NCBI GenBank assembly: GCA_963969345.1
Contig: OZ017766.1
Span: 8,122,001 to 8,186,000, forward strand
DNA from: Turbatrix aceti
Taxonomy: Eukaryota > Nematoda > Chromadorea > Rhabditida > Panagrolaimidae
Direction of reading: 5' to 3'
DNA: 64,000 nucleotides
How positions within the stretch are numbered: the stretch's first letter is position 1; each line of letters starts with the position of its first letter. The notes under the pieces are model-generated. The model was not told the DNA's origin. It made no database searches and worked only from the letters and a program-made list of their open reading frames with translations. The position numbers were made by a program, and so were the translations under genes. This document shows positions 44,292-55,712 of this stretch, piece after piece.

Positions 44292-47065
44292 CTGGTGTTG
44301 TGACGAAAGTCGCTCCTTATATGGCTTGGCTTGGCATCCCTGGGATCTGGCTGACGTAAAAAGGCTAGGCAGGCTGCAAAGCTGAGCAACTCGCGCTCCG
44401 TACTTGATCATCGACGGACCGCCTCGCCACGTATAGCCAGTCAGCTCGTGTCACCGCTGCTACGTCTGCTTTCATGCAAGCAAAAACGAACGCAGAGGCA
44501 GACTACATCAGGTACAAGTCATAGTCAGTCAAGTTTTTTTTTCAGTAAGCGCGCCAGCGCCACCTGGCGTCCTTACTTATACTTAATGACAGCTTCTGAC
44601 AACTATGTAACTCCCTATCCTGTTTTATAGTCTAATATCATTTTTAGTTGTTGTTTTTTTTGAAGTCCACGTATAAATATCTTTAATCCGAATGTTTGTG
44701 GACGTCAAAAAATGTATGTATATGTATGTATTATTTTTACATAATAATGAGAGTGCGTACTTTTTTTTTCCATTTCCAAGATCCATTTCTCCTTTCCTCG
44801 TCCGCGATGAAATGGATTTTGGAATCGGGTGTGTTTTGTAGGGTTGCAATAAACCCTTGCACGTTGCAATAAAGTCTAAACGACCTATGTATCCTTCTTT
44901 CCTGCGCCTACCAGGGTGACTGACTGACTGACCAGGTGTCCTTGTCCTTGTAAGTCGTACTACACCACCAGTTTCTGATGTGAGTGGGGAGTTTCTGACA
45001 CCCAACTCACATCTGAAAATGTCTAACTAAGTAAAAAAAAAAGGCGATAGCATCGGTAAAAAAATCCTTTCTTTCCTCCCTCTTCGTCCGGAAATGTGCG
45101 TGCGGACGACGATGATCGACGACTGACTGGCAGCCGCTGGAAGAAGAGTAGTAAATCGCCGTCGTTGCTAATCGTGCCAGCACACTGCGGTTGGTTGTTC
45201 GTTCGTCCCAGACCAGACCGGCAACCGAGCGTTGTGTTGCGGTCGGTCAAAATGCGACCAACAAGCTAGCGTTGTTTGTTGGCCGCATTTTATAAAAACT
45301 GACTGAGTCATCCATTCGAAACGGAAACGTGATGCACTCATTTTTCCGTTTATTTTATTGTAAATAATTTTCTTTTTGTCTGCTGTATTGCATACCTGCC
45401 TGCAGGTAAGCATGATTGGGCCCGGCCCATCTCATCTCCATCTCGACTCGGCGGAGCGTGTCAGCCAGCAGTCAGCGCCTTCCGCCTGACTGGCTGGCTG
45501 CATTGTTGCCTGCGCGTACTACGTGTGCTTGCTTTCTGCAAGCGACGGCAGAAAGCAGCGCTTCTTCTTCGGACGTGGCCTGGCCACGAGTGGTTGTTGC
45601 GCGCGGTGTTGGTGCGCAACCCAACCAACCAACACCGCGCAGCAATCAACCAACCAACCAACCCAACCGCACGTGTTTGTTTGTTATTTAGATATTTTTG
45701 CGCAGAAATTTTTTGCTTGCTTACTCAAACTTTTTCAACTTCTTCTCAAATTCAATGGATGCTTGTTTGTTTGTTTTCGTGACACCACCATCCTCGTTAG
45801 TCGGTGTCTTCGTCGTCGAAGAGCGAGAAGGAGCACGTCGAAACGTTACTTCCACACTATCCTTCCTGTGGATGTGTCTCGACGTGCTTGCTCGCTCCAT
45901 TGTTCTCTTCTCATACGTGTGTTTTTTTGTGTCCCATTGAAAAACAATGAACCTCGAGATTTCTTTCTTTCTTTCATCATCCGACAAACACCAGTGGTAG
46001 TTGGATGATGAAAGAAAAAAAAACTATACTCGGCGCATTCATTTCCCGAGAATTCTTGGCACGCAGCCTGACTTGTTTCCCCCAGGTGCATTTTTTTCCT
46101 TCCTTCACAGAAACAAGGCTTTTTCTGTCAACAGAGGAAAAAAAGTACAAAAACAAGAGTTTTGTTGTTTATCTATTTTTGACTCGCTTTTGAAATAGGA
46201 AATTGGAGCCCCATATCAGAATTTCTTACATATTTTTCTATAATATTTATTTTTCGCGTGTTTTTTGTTTTGTTTTTTGTTGTTGCTTTTACGTGCATTT
46301 TTACGCTAAAATAATAATTGCTGGTGTTCTTTTGTGGCATTTATTTATACGTCGAATTTGCGTGCCGGAAAAAAAACTAGGCTAACCCGTGACGCGCGAA
46401 TCGCACCTTTTTGACGTACGCGGGTTTGCCTGCCGTGCGTGGCAGGTGATTTTTTTTTATATGTTTGCCCAATTTTGTTCTTTTTTTGACGTTGTTGGCC
46501 AAAAAAAATATTTATGTTAGCCTAACCTGTCCTGTTAGGCTATTTAGCTGGTTTTTATATAAATAAACTGGTCGAGTTTTTTTATATAATTTTTTTTGGA
46601 TAATAAATAATTGACGTGTGCCGCGTATAAATATCTGCATATTTTGCATTTTTTTACGGTCAATCACCCTTAAAAATTTTCAGCCAGAACAACAACTTCC
46701 ACCACGTTCGTTTGTTTACGCGTTCAATCCCAGGGAACAAATCAACAATACAAAAACCATCTGTCTGTCTATCAGGCAATCGATCGTTTTTCTTTTCCCA
46801 GAGTGTCGGACGCGGTATTGGAGGACACTGACTACGGCGGGCGATGGAAGTAGTCCACTGATCGACCGTCGAGTCACCACCACAAAGAAAACTCATCATC
46901 TCATCTCATCCCCCCAAAAAATACACACTCATATCAACGTGGTCACGGGGGCATCCAAATTTTTTATACAATATTAAAAAATATTTTTATTTTTTTTTTC
47001 TTTATTCTCCACCCCGCCAAAAAAACTGCAACTGCGTGGTGGGAAGATAAAAGAAATAATAGCTG
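44292..47065. other. Intergenic, no supported gene
   Basis: Contains moderately GC-rich patches (44270-44560, 45400-45660), a CTGA run at 44920-44935, an inverted repeat at 45594-45652 built on GTTGTTGCGCGCGGTGTTGG, and a 15-bp hairpin stem TTTCTTTCATCATCC at about 45965-46018. The last few hundred bases should contain the promoter of the gene at 47066. Confidence 0.45.
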
Positions 47066-50000
47066 ATGTCTTCCGGCAGCAACGCTGGTAGGGCGTTTGA
47101 CGAATTTTCCCTACCCCAGATGCAGCCACCATCTTCATCCGGTGTTTCGGGATTTCATCACAATCGAAATGCAGGAGACTACGCGACAGGCAGTGGATCT
47201 GGATCTGAGATCGGTGGATTCATCGAATCCGGCAACGCCAATGGTCCAGAGCTGACAGCTGTCAATAGCTGGATTTATTTTGCCATTTTTACATTTCCAA
47301 CTTCGGTTATTAACTACGTCATCTCACTCGATATTGCCTTCATTGTGGCATTCGTCGTATTTGCGTGCATTTCTGGACTATACATTGTGCACCTCATTGC
47401 TATTTTCTACGCGTAAGTTGCATACATTTTCAAAGAATGAAACAAAAAAAAAACAAAGCAAAAAGTGTGAAAAAACGCGAAAATATCGTAAAAGTAACAA
47501 AATGCAAGCAAAAAACGTTACTTCAAATTCGATGGTTTTACAACGAAAATTCTAAAACGATCTTCAAAATACATTTTTTTAATTGTTTTTACCCAAAAAT
47601 CTGTTTTTTTTTACGTTTTTGATCAATTTAGGAAGATATGACAATTTTGTTACATTTTTTAATCGAGTCGAAAAACCCCAAAAACGACAAAAAAGTTTAG
47701 ATAAAAAATATCGTAAAACTGTTGTATCATAAAAAAGTAACAAAATCCAAGCATAAAATGTTACTTCAAAGTTAAAGGTTTCGCAACGAAAATTATTTCT
47801 TTCTTTATCGTAAAATAATGCGTTTTTCAATTTTTTTGAACGATCAAATTTTTCTGGTAAACCCAAAATGCACTAATTTTGGCATAAATCGACCCTAAAA
47901 ACTTGGAAACATTTTCGTGCTCCTGTAACGAAAATCCAGATTTTCGCTTTGAGAACCCTCAGTGCGCACGCGCGCTGTTATATAGAGTTTTTGAATTTTC
48001 GAACCCAAATTTGATTTTTCAAACCCAAATTTCACTTATTATCAATTTCAGTCGACACAGGTTACACCGCCCGGTGAGGCCACTCCGCGACGCCCCAGGA
48101 GTCTCAATTCTGAAACCAGTCGTCGGACTTGACGACAACCTCTTCTTCAACCTAGAATCCTATTTCAAGCTAAAGTATCCAAAATACGAATTGCTTTTCT
48201 GCCTAAACGATCAACTCGATCCAGCGTACAACGTGGTCGTTGAGCTCTGCAGACGACACAGCCACGTCGATACGACGATATTTGTTGGAGGCATGACCGT
48301 TGGCCTAAATCCCAAAATCAACAACATGATGCCTGGCTACCTCGCTGCCAAGTATAATATTTTTCTTGTCTCGGATTCTGGCATCTACATGAGGGAAGAC
48401 GCGCTTATGGATATGGTAGACTGCATGATGGGTGACAATTCAATCGCTATGGTCACCCAGGTTCCGTATTGCCTCGATCGACCGGGATTCGGTGCAAACA
48501 TGGAACAGGTCTATTTTGGAGGCTCTCATGCCAGAATCTATCTCGCAGGAAATGCACTCAAGTTCATCTGCTCTACTGGGATGTCGAGTTTGATGAGGAG
48601 GGACGCGCTGGAAGAGTGCGGTGGAATGCCTCATTTTGGACAGTACCTCGCCGAGGATTACTTCTTCGGAGTGGCTTTTTCAGAAAAGTGGGTTTTTTTG
48701 GGAGCAAAAAAATGAAAAAAAAAATTCGTTTTCAAAGCACCAAAATTCAAAACCGACATTTTTACAAAAAAATATTATACAAGATCTCGAACGATTTTTT
48801 TCGTTTCGGGACCAAAAATTTGAAAAAAAATCGTTTTTCGCCGCTTTTGAACCCAATTTTTTTTCGTTTCTTGACCGAAATCGGCCGTTTTTCATTGAAT
48901 CTCGAACGGAACATTTTTTTCGTTGCAGGACCAAAAATTGAAAATTTACAACATTTCAAACGGATTTTTTCGTTTTGGCACCAAAAATTGAAAACAATCG
49001 TTTTTCCCTGGTTCTTGAACGGAATTTTTTTTTCGTTCGAGAGTAAATTCGGAAACGATAATTTTTCAATGAATCTCGGACGGAAAGTTTTTTCGTTTCA
49101 GAACCGAATATTCGAAACGAAGATTTTTTTAGATTTCGAATGGATTTTGTTTTCGTTTCGGGACCAAAAACGGTCAAAAAATTTTATTGGCACAAAATTT
49201 ATGTACAGTTGTGTGCAAAAGTAATGGGCCACTTTGATTTTTCAACGGAGCGGCCTTCACACATGACGGTTTGAGTAACTATTTTTTTAATTAGACACCC
49301 TCACACATTGGCTAACTATCGCCAAGTTACAGACGGATTGGTCAAAAATACGAATTTTTGCAGTATCGATTGACAAAATCCGCTCGTTCAAGTCTTTCGG
49401 CACTTTGCTTGATATGCAGTTTAGAAATTTCCCTATTCAGTGATTTGCGTATTTGGTGTCGTTTTATCAATTATGTACTACATTTTATTTTTTGGAAGCA
49501 AAAAATGTTCAATACTTCGAACTCCCGGTAAAATTTAGATCAATTAACATTGTTCTCGAAGACCAGACACTAGAAGTCGGTTTTTTAGTGTCTCACCCTT
49601 GGCGATGCACCTGTTTTTGTAGGGGTTTCTGCTAAAATGAAAGAAGGAACACTCTAAAGAATGCTTACAGCCGGCCGGCCACACCGTGCCACAAAGAACG
49701 TAGAAAAAATTTTTTTCCGATGTTGAGGTTGAACCTCAAGTTCATCTCGAGTTCATAAAAATGAAAATTATGGACATCACCGAGGTGTGAAAATTTGTTC
49801 ATCGATTTCAAAACAATGCTTACACACTGTCAAACATGAAAAACAACAATTCCAAAAACAATACGTTTATATCGGTGAATTCCAAGACGGCCTGATCAGA
49901 TTTTCCGACTTCACGTCAACATCCAAATATTGTGTATAGGCAAAAAGTATTCTTGACTGGGGAATTATAGCCCAATCGTTTTATAACATTTTAATTTAGT

Positions 50001-51571
50001 ACGTTGGTTGTTTTTAAAACAAAAGACACCATCTGCATAATCAATTTCATACCCCACCATATGAATTACCAAAATTCCGAAGTTAGGGTTTACCAATAAT
50101 AGCAAATACCGCTTTAACGTTTTATCGAAATGATGAGGTAAAAAATGAATTGTTGTTTTTTATGTTTGACAGTGTGTAAGCATTGTTTTAAAATCGATGA
50201 ACAATTTTTCACACCTCGGCGATGTCCATAATTTTCATTTTTATGAACTCGAGATGAACTTGAGGTTCAACCTCAACATCGGAAAAAAATTTTTTCTACG
50301 TTCTTTGTGGCACGGTGTGGCCGGCCGGCTGTAAGCATTCTTTAGAGTGTTCCTTCTTTCATTTTAGCAGAAACCCCTACAAAAACAGGTGCATCGCCAA
50401 GGGTGAGACACTAAAAAACCGACTTCTAGTGTCTGGTCTTCGAGAACAATGTTAATTGATCTAAATTTTACCGGGAGTTCGAAGTATTGAACATTTTTTG
50501 CTTCCAAAAAATAAAATGTAGTACATAATTGATAAAACGACACCAAATACGCAAATCACTGAATAGGGAAATTTCTAAACTGCATATCAAGCAAAGTGCC
50601 GAAAGACTTGAACGAGCGGATTTTGTCAATCGATACTGCAAAAATTCGTATTTTTGACCAATCCGTCTGTAACTTGGCGATAGTTAGCCAATGTGTGAGG
50701 GTGTCTAATTAAAAAAATAGTTACTCAAACCGTCATGTGTGAAGGCCGCTCCGTTGAAAAATCAAAGTGGCCCATTACTTTTGCACACAACTTCTAAAAA
50801 AATTTTCAAAAAATTTTTTTTTTTTAAATACCGACAGTAAATGTTTTTTCTTCCCATATTTTTTATTATTTCAAAAAAATTTCAGAGGCTACCGCTCAGT
50901 CGTTTCCCACTACCCAGCCCTGCAAAATTCGGCCAAGACAGATGCCAGAATTTTCCGTGAAAGAATATGCAGATGGATCAAGTTGAGAATCGCCATGCTG
51001 CCCCATACCGTAATCCTCGAACCCATCCAGGAATGCATACTCGCCGGCGTTGTCAGCAGTTTCGCTGTCTGGAGGCTTTTTGGCGCGTATTCTGTGCCAT
51101 TTTTCATCGTCTTTCATTTTGCCTTCTGGATTACGTGCGACTACGTTTTGCTCACCTATATGCAGGTAAGCTTGAAAAATATTTTTTTTCTGGGAAAAAA
51201 AATATTTTTCGAGAAATTTTTTTTTATTTAAAAAAAATTGTCAAAAAAAAATTTTTTTTTTATTAAAAAAAAAATAAAAAAAAAAAATAAAAAAAAAAAT
51301 TATAAAGAAAATTTTTTATTAATAAAAATTCTTTTTTTAAATTTTTCTGTGCAAAAAATTTTTTTTATTTTTCTCTTTTTCAATCAACTTTTTTCAGAAC
51401 GGTCCCCTGTCTTTCTCGATCCCGGAATTCGCCGTCTGCTGGCTCATCCGTGAGATCACGGCTTTTCCGACGTATCTCATGGCCCTGTTTAACCCAAACA
51501 TTTTCTGGCGAACAGGAACATACCGACTAGCATGGGGCGGACGAATTGTTCCTGTTTCTATACGAAAATGA
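47066..51571 (+). CDS. cgt: Ceramide glucosyltransferase (glucosylceramide synthase)
   Basis: Four phase-consistent exons (47066-47412, 48052-48687, 50886-51165, 51398-51571) encode 478 residues. The GT21 enzyme moves glucose from UDP-glucose to ceramide on the cytosolic face of the Golgi. A Gly/Ser-rich N-terminal extension (1-60) precedes hydrophobic segments at about 73-115. Catalytic landmarks follow: [15 protein letters not shown] (D1), [17 protein letters not shown] (D2), [47 protein letters not shown] (D3) and the (R/Q)xxRW motif as [10 protein letters not shown]-terminal TM segments lie at about 375-420. Intron 2 (2.2 kb) holds a minisatellite and a 1.6-kb palindromic element. AATAAA follows at 51709. 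Confidence 0.95.
47440..47835. repeat. Two dispersed GTTAC-repeat copies in cgt intron 1
   Basis: Copies at about 47480-47560 and 47690-47835, same orientation, both with the GTTACTTCAAA...AACGAAAATT core. Confidence 0.75.
48770..49190. repeat. Minisatellite in cgt intron 2
   Basis: Units of about 35-40 bp with TTTTTTCGTTTCGGGACCAA and AAATTGAAAA, related in style to the DDHD-gene arrays. Confidence 0.75.
49206..50794. mobile_element. 1.6-kb long-arm palindromic element (mariner-like ends)
   Basis: Arms of about 650 bp (49206-49855 and 50146-50794) are nearly identical inverted copies; the same 60-residue open frame translates identically from both. A unique centre of about 290 bp separates them. 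The ends read CAGTTGTGTGCAAAAGTAAT and its complement, next to TA on both sides, as for Tc1/mariner insertions. There is no transposase. It lies in intron 2 of the ceramide glucosyltransferase gene. Confidence 0.88.
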
Positions 51572-51708
51572 ACTCAAACCGCCTGCCAGTTTGCTTTGCT
51601 CCAAAACTCACGCACGAATGCCAACAAAACTCAAAACACATCGCTACAACGTACAAATACGGGTATGTAAAGAATATTTTCAAGCACACAGCGTTTCACG
51701 ACATTTCA

Positions 51709-51714
51709 AATAAA
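51709..51714 (+). terminator. Polyadenylation signal of cgt
   Basis: AATAAA 138 nt after the stop codon, before the convergent gene. Confidence 0.45.
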
Positions 51715-51994
51715 CAAAAAAACGCATCGCATCCATCCATCCATCAATCAATCCTATTACGATATCACAGATTAACACGAAGAAAAAAAAGTTATCTACC
51801 GGCTGAATTGTTGTTGTTTTTTGTTATTGTATTATCATCAACTTTTTTTTTGTTTCCCAATAATTCCCCAACAGTTGCCACATATTTTGAAAAAAAATGA
51901 ATAAAAAATTATATTTTTATAATTTTATAATAAATTGACCAAAAAAAAAGTGAAAAAAGTACACAAAATACCCGAAAAAAAATATTATACCTGG

Positions 51995-53009
51995 CTAGTC
52001 GATTCGTTGTGGACGTTTTCTCAGGTGCGGTTTGGGTTCCCGATCGCGATCATCTTCGACGGGCACAGAGAGATCATCGGACGCAGAGGGCTCTTCTTCA
52101 GCTGATGAGGAGGATGGCGGCAGAATCGTCAGGATGTTGACTCCGATGAGGATGAACGCAAGGCCGACAATCCAACTGATCGTGACGGATTCACCGAAAA
52201 TGACGATACCAAGAAGAGTTGTCACGAAAAAGTTGACTCCGGTGATGAGGGAAACGGTCTGAAATAGTAGAAAAAAAATAGTTTTGAAAAAAATGGGCAA
52301 AAAGTATCGTAAAAAGTAACAAAATCCAAGCAGAGAAAATGTTACTTCTAGATCGTCAATGGTTTCGCAACGAAAATTCCAAAACAATCGTAGGACTTTA
52401 CTTTTTTATTGTTGAAAAAATATTCGCCGTTTTATATCCCAAAAATCTGTTTCATCAACGAAAAACACAAAAAAAAGTATCGTTTCAGGAAGAAATATTG
52501 TAAAACTCATGTATCGTAAAAAAAGTAACCGAAACTAATGGTTTCGCAGCGAAAATCGTACCAAAAATTGCAAAATAAGATTTCTTGAATTTTGAAAAAA
52601 ATCAGTTTCATATTTTAACGTATTTTTAAACTTGCTAACATTGCACAACCCGTTTTTTGTGATTCGTGCTGGAATATAAAAAAAAACACCGCAGTAAATT
52701 TTTTGGCGGCAAATAGAAATTTTAGGTAAAAATTGAAAAAAAAAACTTACATGAACAGTGGCAGAGGATTCCTGGTAGGACTTTCCATCGAGGTATGCAC
52801 CGCAAACGTTACACGCGATAAACAGGACACAAAAAGTCAGGTGAATCTGAAAAAAAATGAAAAGATCCCTAAAAAGGTCAAAAAAAGAAAAAACACACCA
52901 CAGACAGTTTGAAATCGCTAAACGCGAGTTTGAAGACAACAGGACAGAGTGCACCTACGATTCCCGCGAAAATAGGGTACAAAATGCCATTTTTGGAGGC
53001 CAAAGCCAT
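51995..53009 (-). CDS. TMEM42: TMEM42-like small EamA/DMT membrane protein
   Basis: Three phase-consistent minus-strand exons (52899-53009, 52751-52846, 51995-52258), all phase 0, encode 156 residues, close to the size of animal TMEM42. Four hydrophobic segments are visible. The last pair is typical of the EamA half-domain: LITGVNFFVTTLLGIVIFGE, then SWIVGLAFILIGVNILTI. The C-terminus is a charged Ser/Glu/Arg tail. The transported substrate of this family is not known. GATTTCCAG ends exactly at the ATG, a probable spliced-leader acceptor. It is divergent to the gene at 53227 with 217 bp between starts, and convergent with cgt. Intron 2 holds GTTAC-repeat copies. Confidence 0.82.
52295..52565. 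repeat. Dispersed GTTAC repeats in the TMEM42-like intron
   Basis: Two adjacent copies: about 52295-52395 (full core, GGTTTCGCAACGAAAATTCC) and about 52470-52560 (truncated). Confidence 0.7.
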
Positions 53010-53226
53010 CTGGAAATCACAAATGCAGAACTCGAGATGATTTTTACGATCCGAGCAGCGCGCAGCTAACAATAAAAGTGTGCGTGCGCGCTCACGTCTC
53101 TCGGAGCGATTTTTACGAAGCAAGAATGAATTCTTTTTGAGAATTTGTCGATGCTTGTTTTACGTGTTTTTTGACAGCTTATTTTCACGTTTTTTGAATT
53201 ACAGGTGATCCAGGAGTGGAAGAATA
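53010..53226. promoter_or_regulatory. Compact divergent promoter region
   Basis: Only 217 bp separate the start codons of the TMEM42-like and NDUFA11-like genes, so the two very likely share promoter DNA. The region has a GTGCGTGCGCGCTC patch at about 53081 and no TATA box. Confidence 0.5.
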
Positions 53227-54966
53227 ATGGGTCACGATACCGAAGATGGCCCACTGCGTCCGACGTATCGTGTCGAGCGACCGCCGTGGATTGGACTTTA
53301 CTCGAAACGTCCGTAGTGAGTTTTTTTTTTTCATTATTCGGCATACGTGCGGATGTAAAAATGAGCTTTTTTTAGCAATGGCCAACTCGAATACTGGGCT
53401 GAACCCGGTCTGAAGAACCAGGTTCTTCGCAGCGGTCGTTTCCAGGCAAATCGTCCGAGGTACCGCGAAGAAGATCCCAATTTGTGAGTTTTCTATTGTT
53501 TCTGACTTCTTTCAACTGTATTTTTTTCCAGCACCGACCCCAAGGTCCCGGACGGCACGTCTCTCTCCGGTCCCCTGGGTCTCGACTCAACGCGGCACCC
53601 CAACCTCTCCATCAAGGGTGACCAGCCCGGAAATCTCGGCGAATTCCAACGCAAACTCATGGAAAACAGCCTGCAGTACAAGCGCATCGCGGAGAAGTAT
53701 AAACTCTCCCCCGAGCACCCCGGAATTGCTGTCAGCCCGAATCTCGATGATTTTCGCTACAAGCCTGTCGATCGTCTGGGTTACGGCACTTTTACGACCA
53801 ACAAGTGGATCTCGTGGGGACCGCGCTTCTTTGACAAGCCTCTCAACGAAGGCACCATTGAGAAGGTCGCCGCGGCAGCCAAGTATGCTGCTGTTTTGAG
53901 TATGTTTGCTTTTTTTGGGGGGTTCTAAGGTTTTTTTTAAATCGAAGGTATTTTTTGGGTTTTGTTAGGCAAAAATTGTAGTTTTGGGTTTTTTGATCAA
54001 AAATTGTGTTCTTCTGAAGTTTATTTTTTTGTCAAATTTTTTTCGTATTGTTTTGCATTTTTTGGTCCGAACTTTATTTTGGGGTTTTTTAAACCAAAAA
54101 TTCTATTTTTATGGATCCAAATATTTATTATGCTTTTTTGGATCAAATTTTTTTTTGGGTTTTATATAGAATTTTTTTTTCGTTTTGCCATTATTTTTAA
54201 GCCCGGATATTTTTTTTGTTTTTTTAGAACAAAAATTATGTTTTTAGCATTTTTACGCAAAATTTTAGTAATGGTCATAAATTTTTTGATACTTTTTTTT
54301 GAGGTTTTTTTAGGTCAAAATTAGTGTTTTCTTGCTGTTTTCAGTCCAATTTTTTGTTTTCGGATTTTTGGCAATTTTTTTAGATCAAAAATTGTGTTTT
54401 TGGATTTTTGGACCGAATTTGTTTTTTGCGTGCTTTTAGTCCAAAAATTATTTTTGGCCTGTGAGGGATCATGCCAAAATTATTTTTTTATGCCTAAATT
54501 TGGTTTTTTGGATTTTTATAAGCCTTTTTTTTCCTTTTCAGTGCTCCCGATTACGATGGCTGAAATCCGCGCTACTCACTCGATCCCAGTCGGCGAATTC
54601 ACTGCTCGTCGCTACCTACGCCGCTACGCCCAGCTCTCGCCCTTCCCGATCGCCGTTGCCGCGTCGTGGGCGTTCACGATCAGCGCCTCCTCCGCGATCC
54701 GCAACAAGGACGACGTCAAGAACCACTTCATCGCTGGCCCCGCCACCGGACTCGTCGTCGCAACACTCAAGGACAACATCACGCTCGGCGTCATCACAGC
54801 CTTCGTCGTGACCATCCTAGGCTCGTTCTGGCAATACCAGCGTGTCAGCGAGTTTGGCGTCCAGGGCCGACTCCCGCCGCAACAGGTCTCCGGCTACCAC
54901 GGTGGTCCTCATCACTGGAAGGTCCTCCAACTCGGCGACGCTGCTGTTCCCGATAGGGTTGTTTGA
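53227..54966 (+). CDS. NDUFA11: NDUFA11-like complex I subunit with long N-terminal extension
   Basis: Four phase-consistent exons (53227-53315, 53376-53483, 53532-53899, 54542-54966) encode 329 residues. The C-terminal 140 residues show the NDUFA11 (B14.7) pattern, related to the Tim17/22/23 fold: an Ala-rich helix VAAAAKYAAVL, then SPFPIAVAASWAFTISASSA, the charged loop IRNKDDVKNHF, and the Gly-rich helix AGPATGLVVATL. The subunit sits in the membrane arm of complex I. Residues 1-185 are a soluble, Pro-rich region with no presequence look (LRPTYRVERPPWIGLYSKRP), making the protein more than twice the mammalian length. TTACAG 23 nt before the ATG is a probable trans-splice acceptor. The family call rests on pattern only. 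Confidence 0.75.
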
Positions 54967-55679
54967 GCGGAAGAACTCTCTTTTTTTTGATTGAAAGGAG
55001 CTCTTTTCTTCGTTCTTCGAAGGTAGGTACGACAACTGCGACTTTGTAGTATTCTGGCAAGGTTGTGGCATAAATGTAAACGATTTGTGGTTTTTTTTTA
55101 TAAAGAAATCTTCACTGACAGCATCGGAGAGGGGGTCGAGGGCAGAAAAATGTGTAAATTGTCAAAAAAATACAAAATGGCCCAAAATTTTCGCCTCAAG
55201 ACACGTTTTTGAGCCAAAAAACCCTAAAATTAGAAAATTGTGTCGATTTACGTAAAAATTAGTGCATTTTTGATTTACCAAAAAAAAATTATCGTTACAA
55301 GTTGGTCCGTACTGTACTTTTTTTCATATTCCGGAACGAACAACTAAAAAACAGCCGTGCAATGTTAAAAAATAGAAAAATATACTTCCAAAAACTGATT
55401 TTGAGATAAAAAAACAGTGAATAAATATAACTTTTCAAGTTCCGAAACGAAAGAAACGATTGTTTTGGAATTTTCGTTGCGAAACCATTGACCGTCTTGA
55501 AGTAACACTTTTTTGCTTGGATTTTGTTACTTTTTTACGATACTACATAAGTTTTACGATCGACTTTGAAGTAACATTTTTTGCTTGGATTTTGTTACTT
55601 TTTACGGCATGAGTTTTACGATATTTTTTCTTAAAACGATACTTTTTTGTTGTTTTTTTTGGACTTTTTTTGCTCACAT
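54967..55679. other. Intergenic with a GTTAC-repeat copy
   Basis: No gene. 55440-55640 is a copy of the dispersed GTTAC repeat in which a segment is repeated twice: TCTTGAAGTAAC and then CTTTGAAGTAAC, each followed by GCTTGGATTTTGTTACTTTT. Confidence 0.6.
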
Positions 55680-55685
55680 TTTATT
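55680..55685 (-). terminator. Polyadenylation signal of the coiled-coil gene
   Basis: AATAAA on the minus strand, about 28 nt after the stop codon. Confidence 0.5.
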
Positions 55686-55712
55686 TAAAAAAATTGAATT
55701 TTTTTCGATGCC

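Noticed and set aside
49453..50546. Identical 60-residue open frames on opposite strands
   Set aside because: They are the same segment in the two arms of the palindromic element, with no transposase features.
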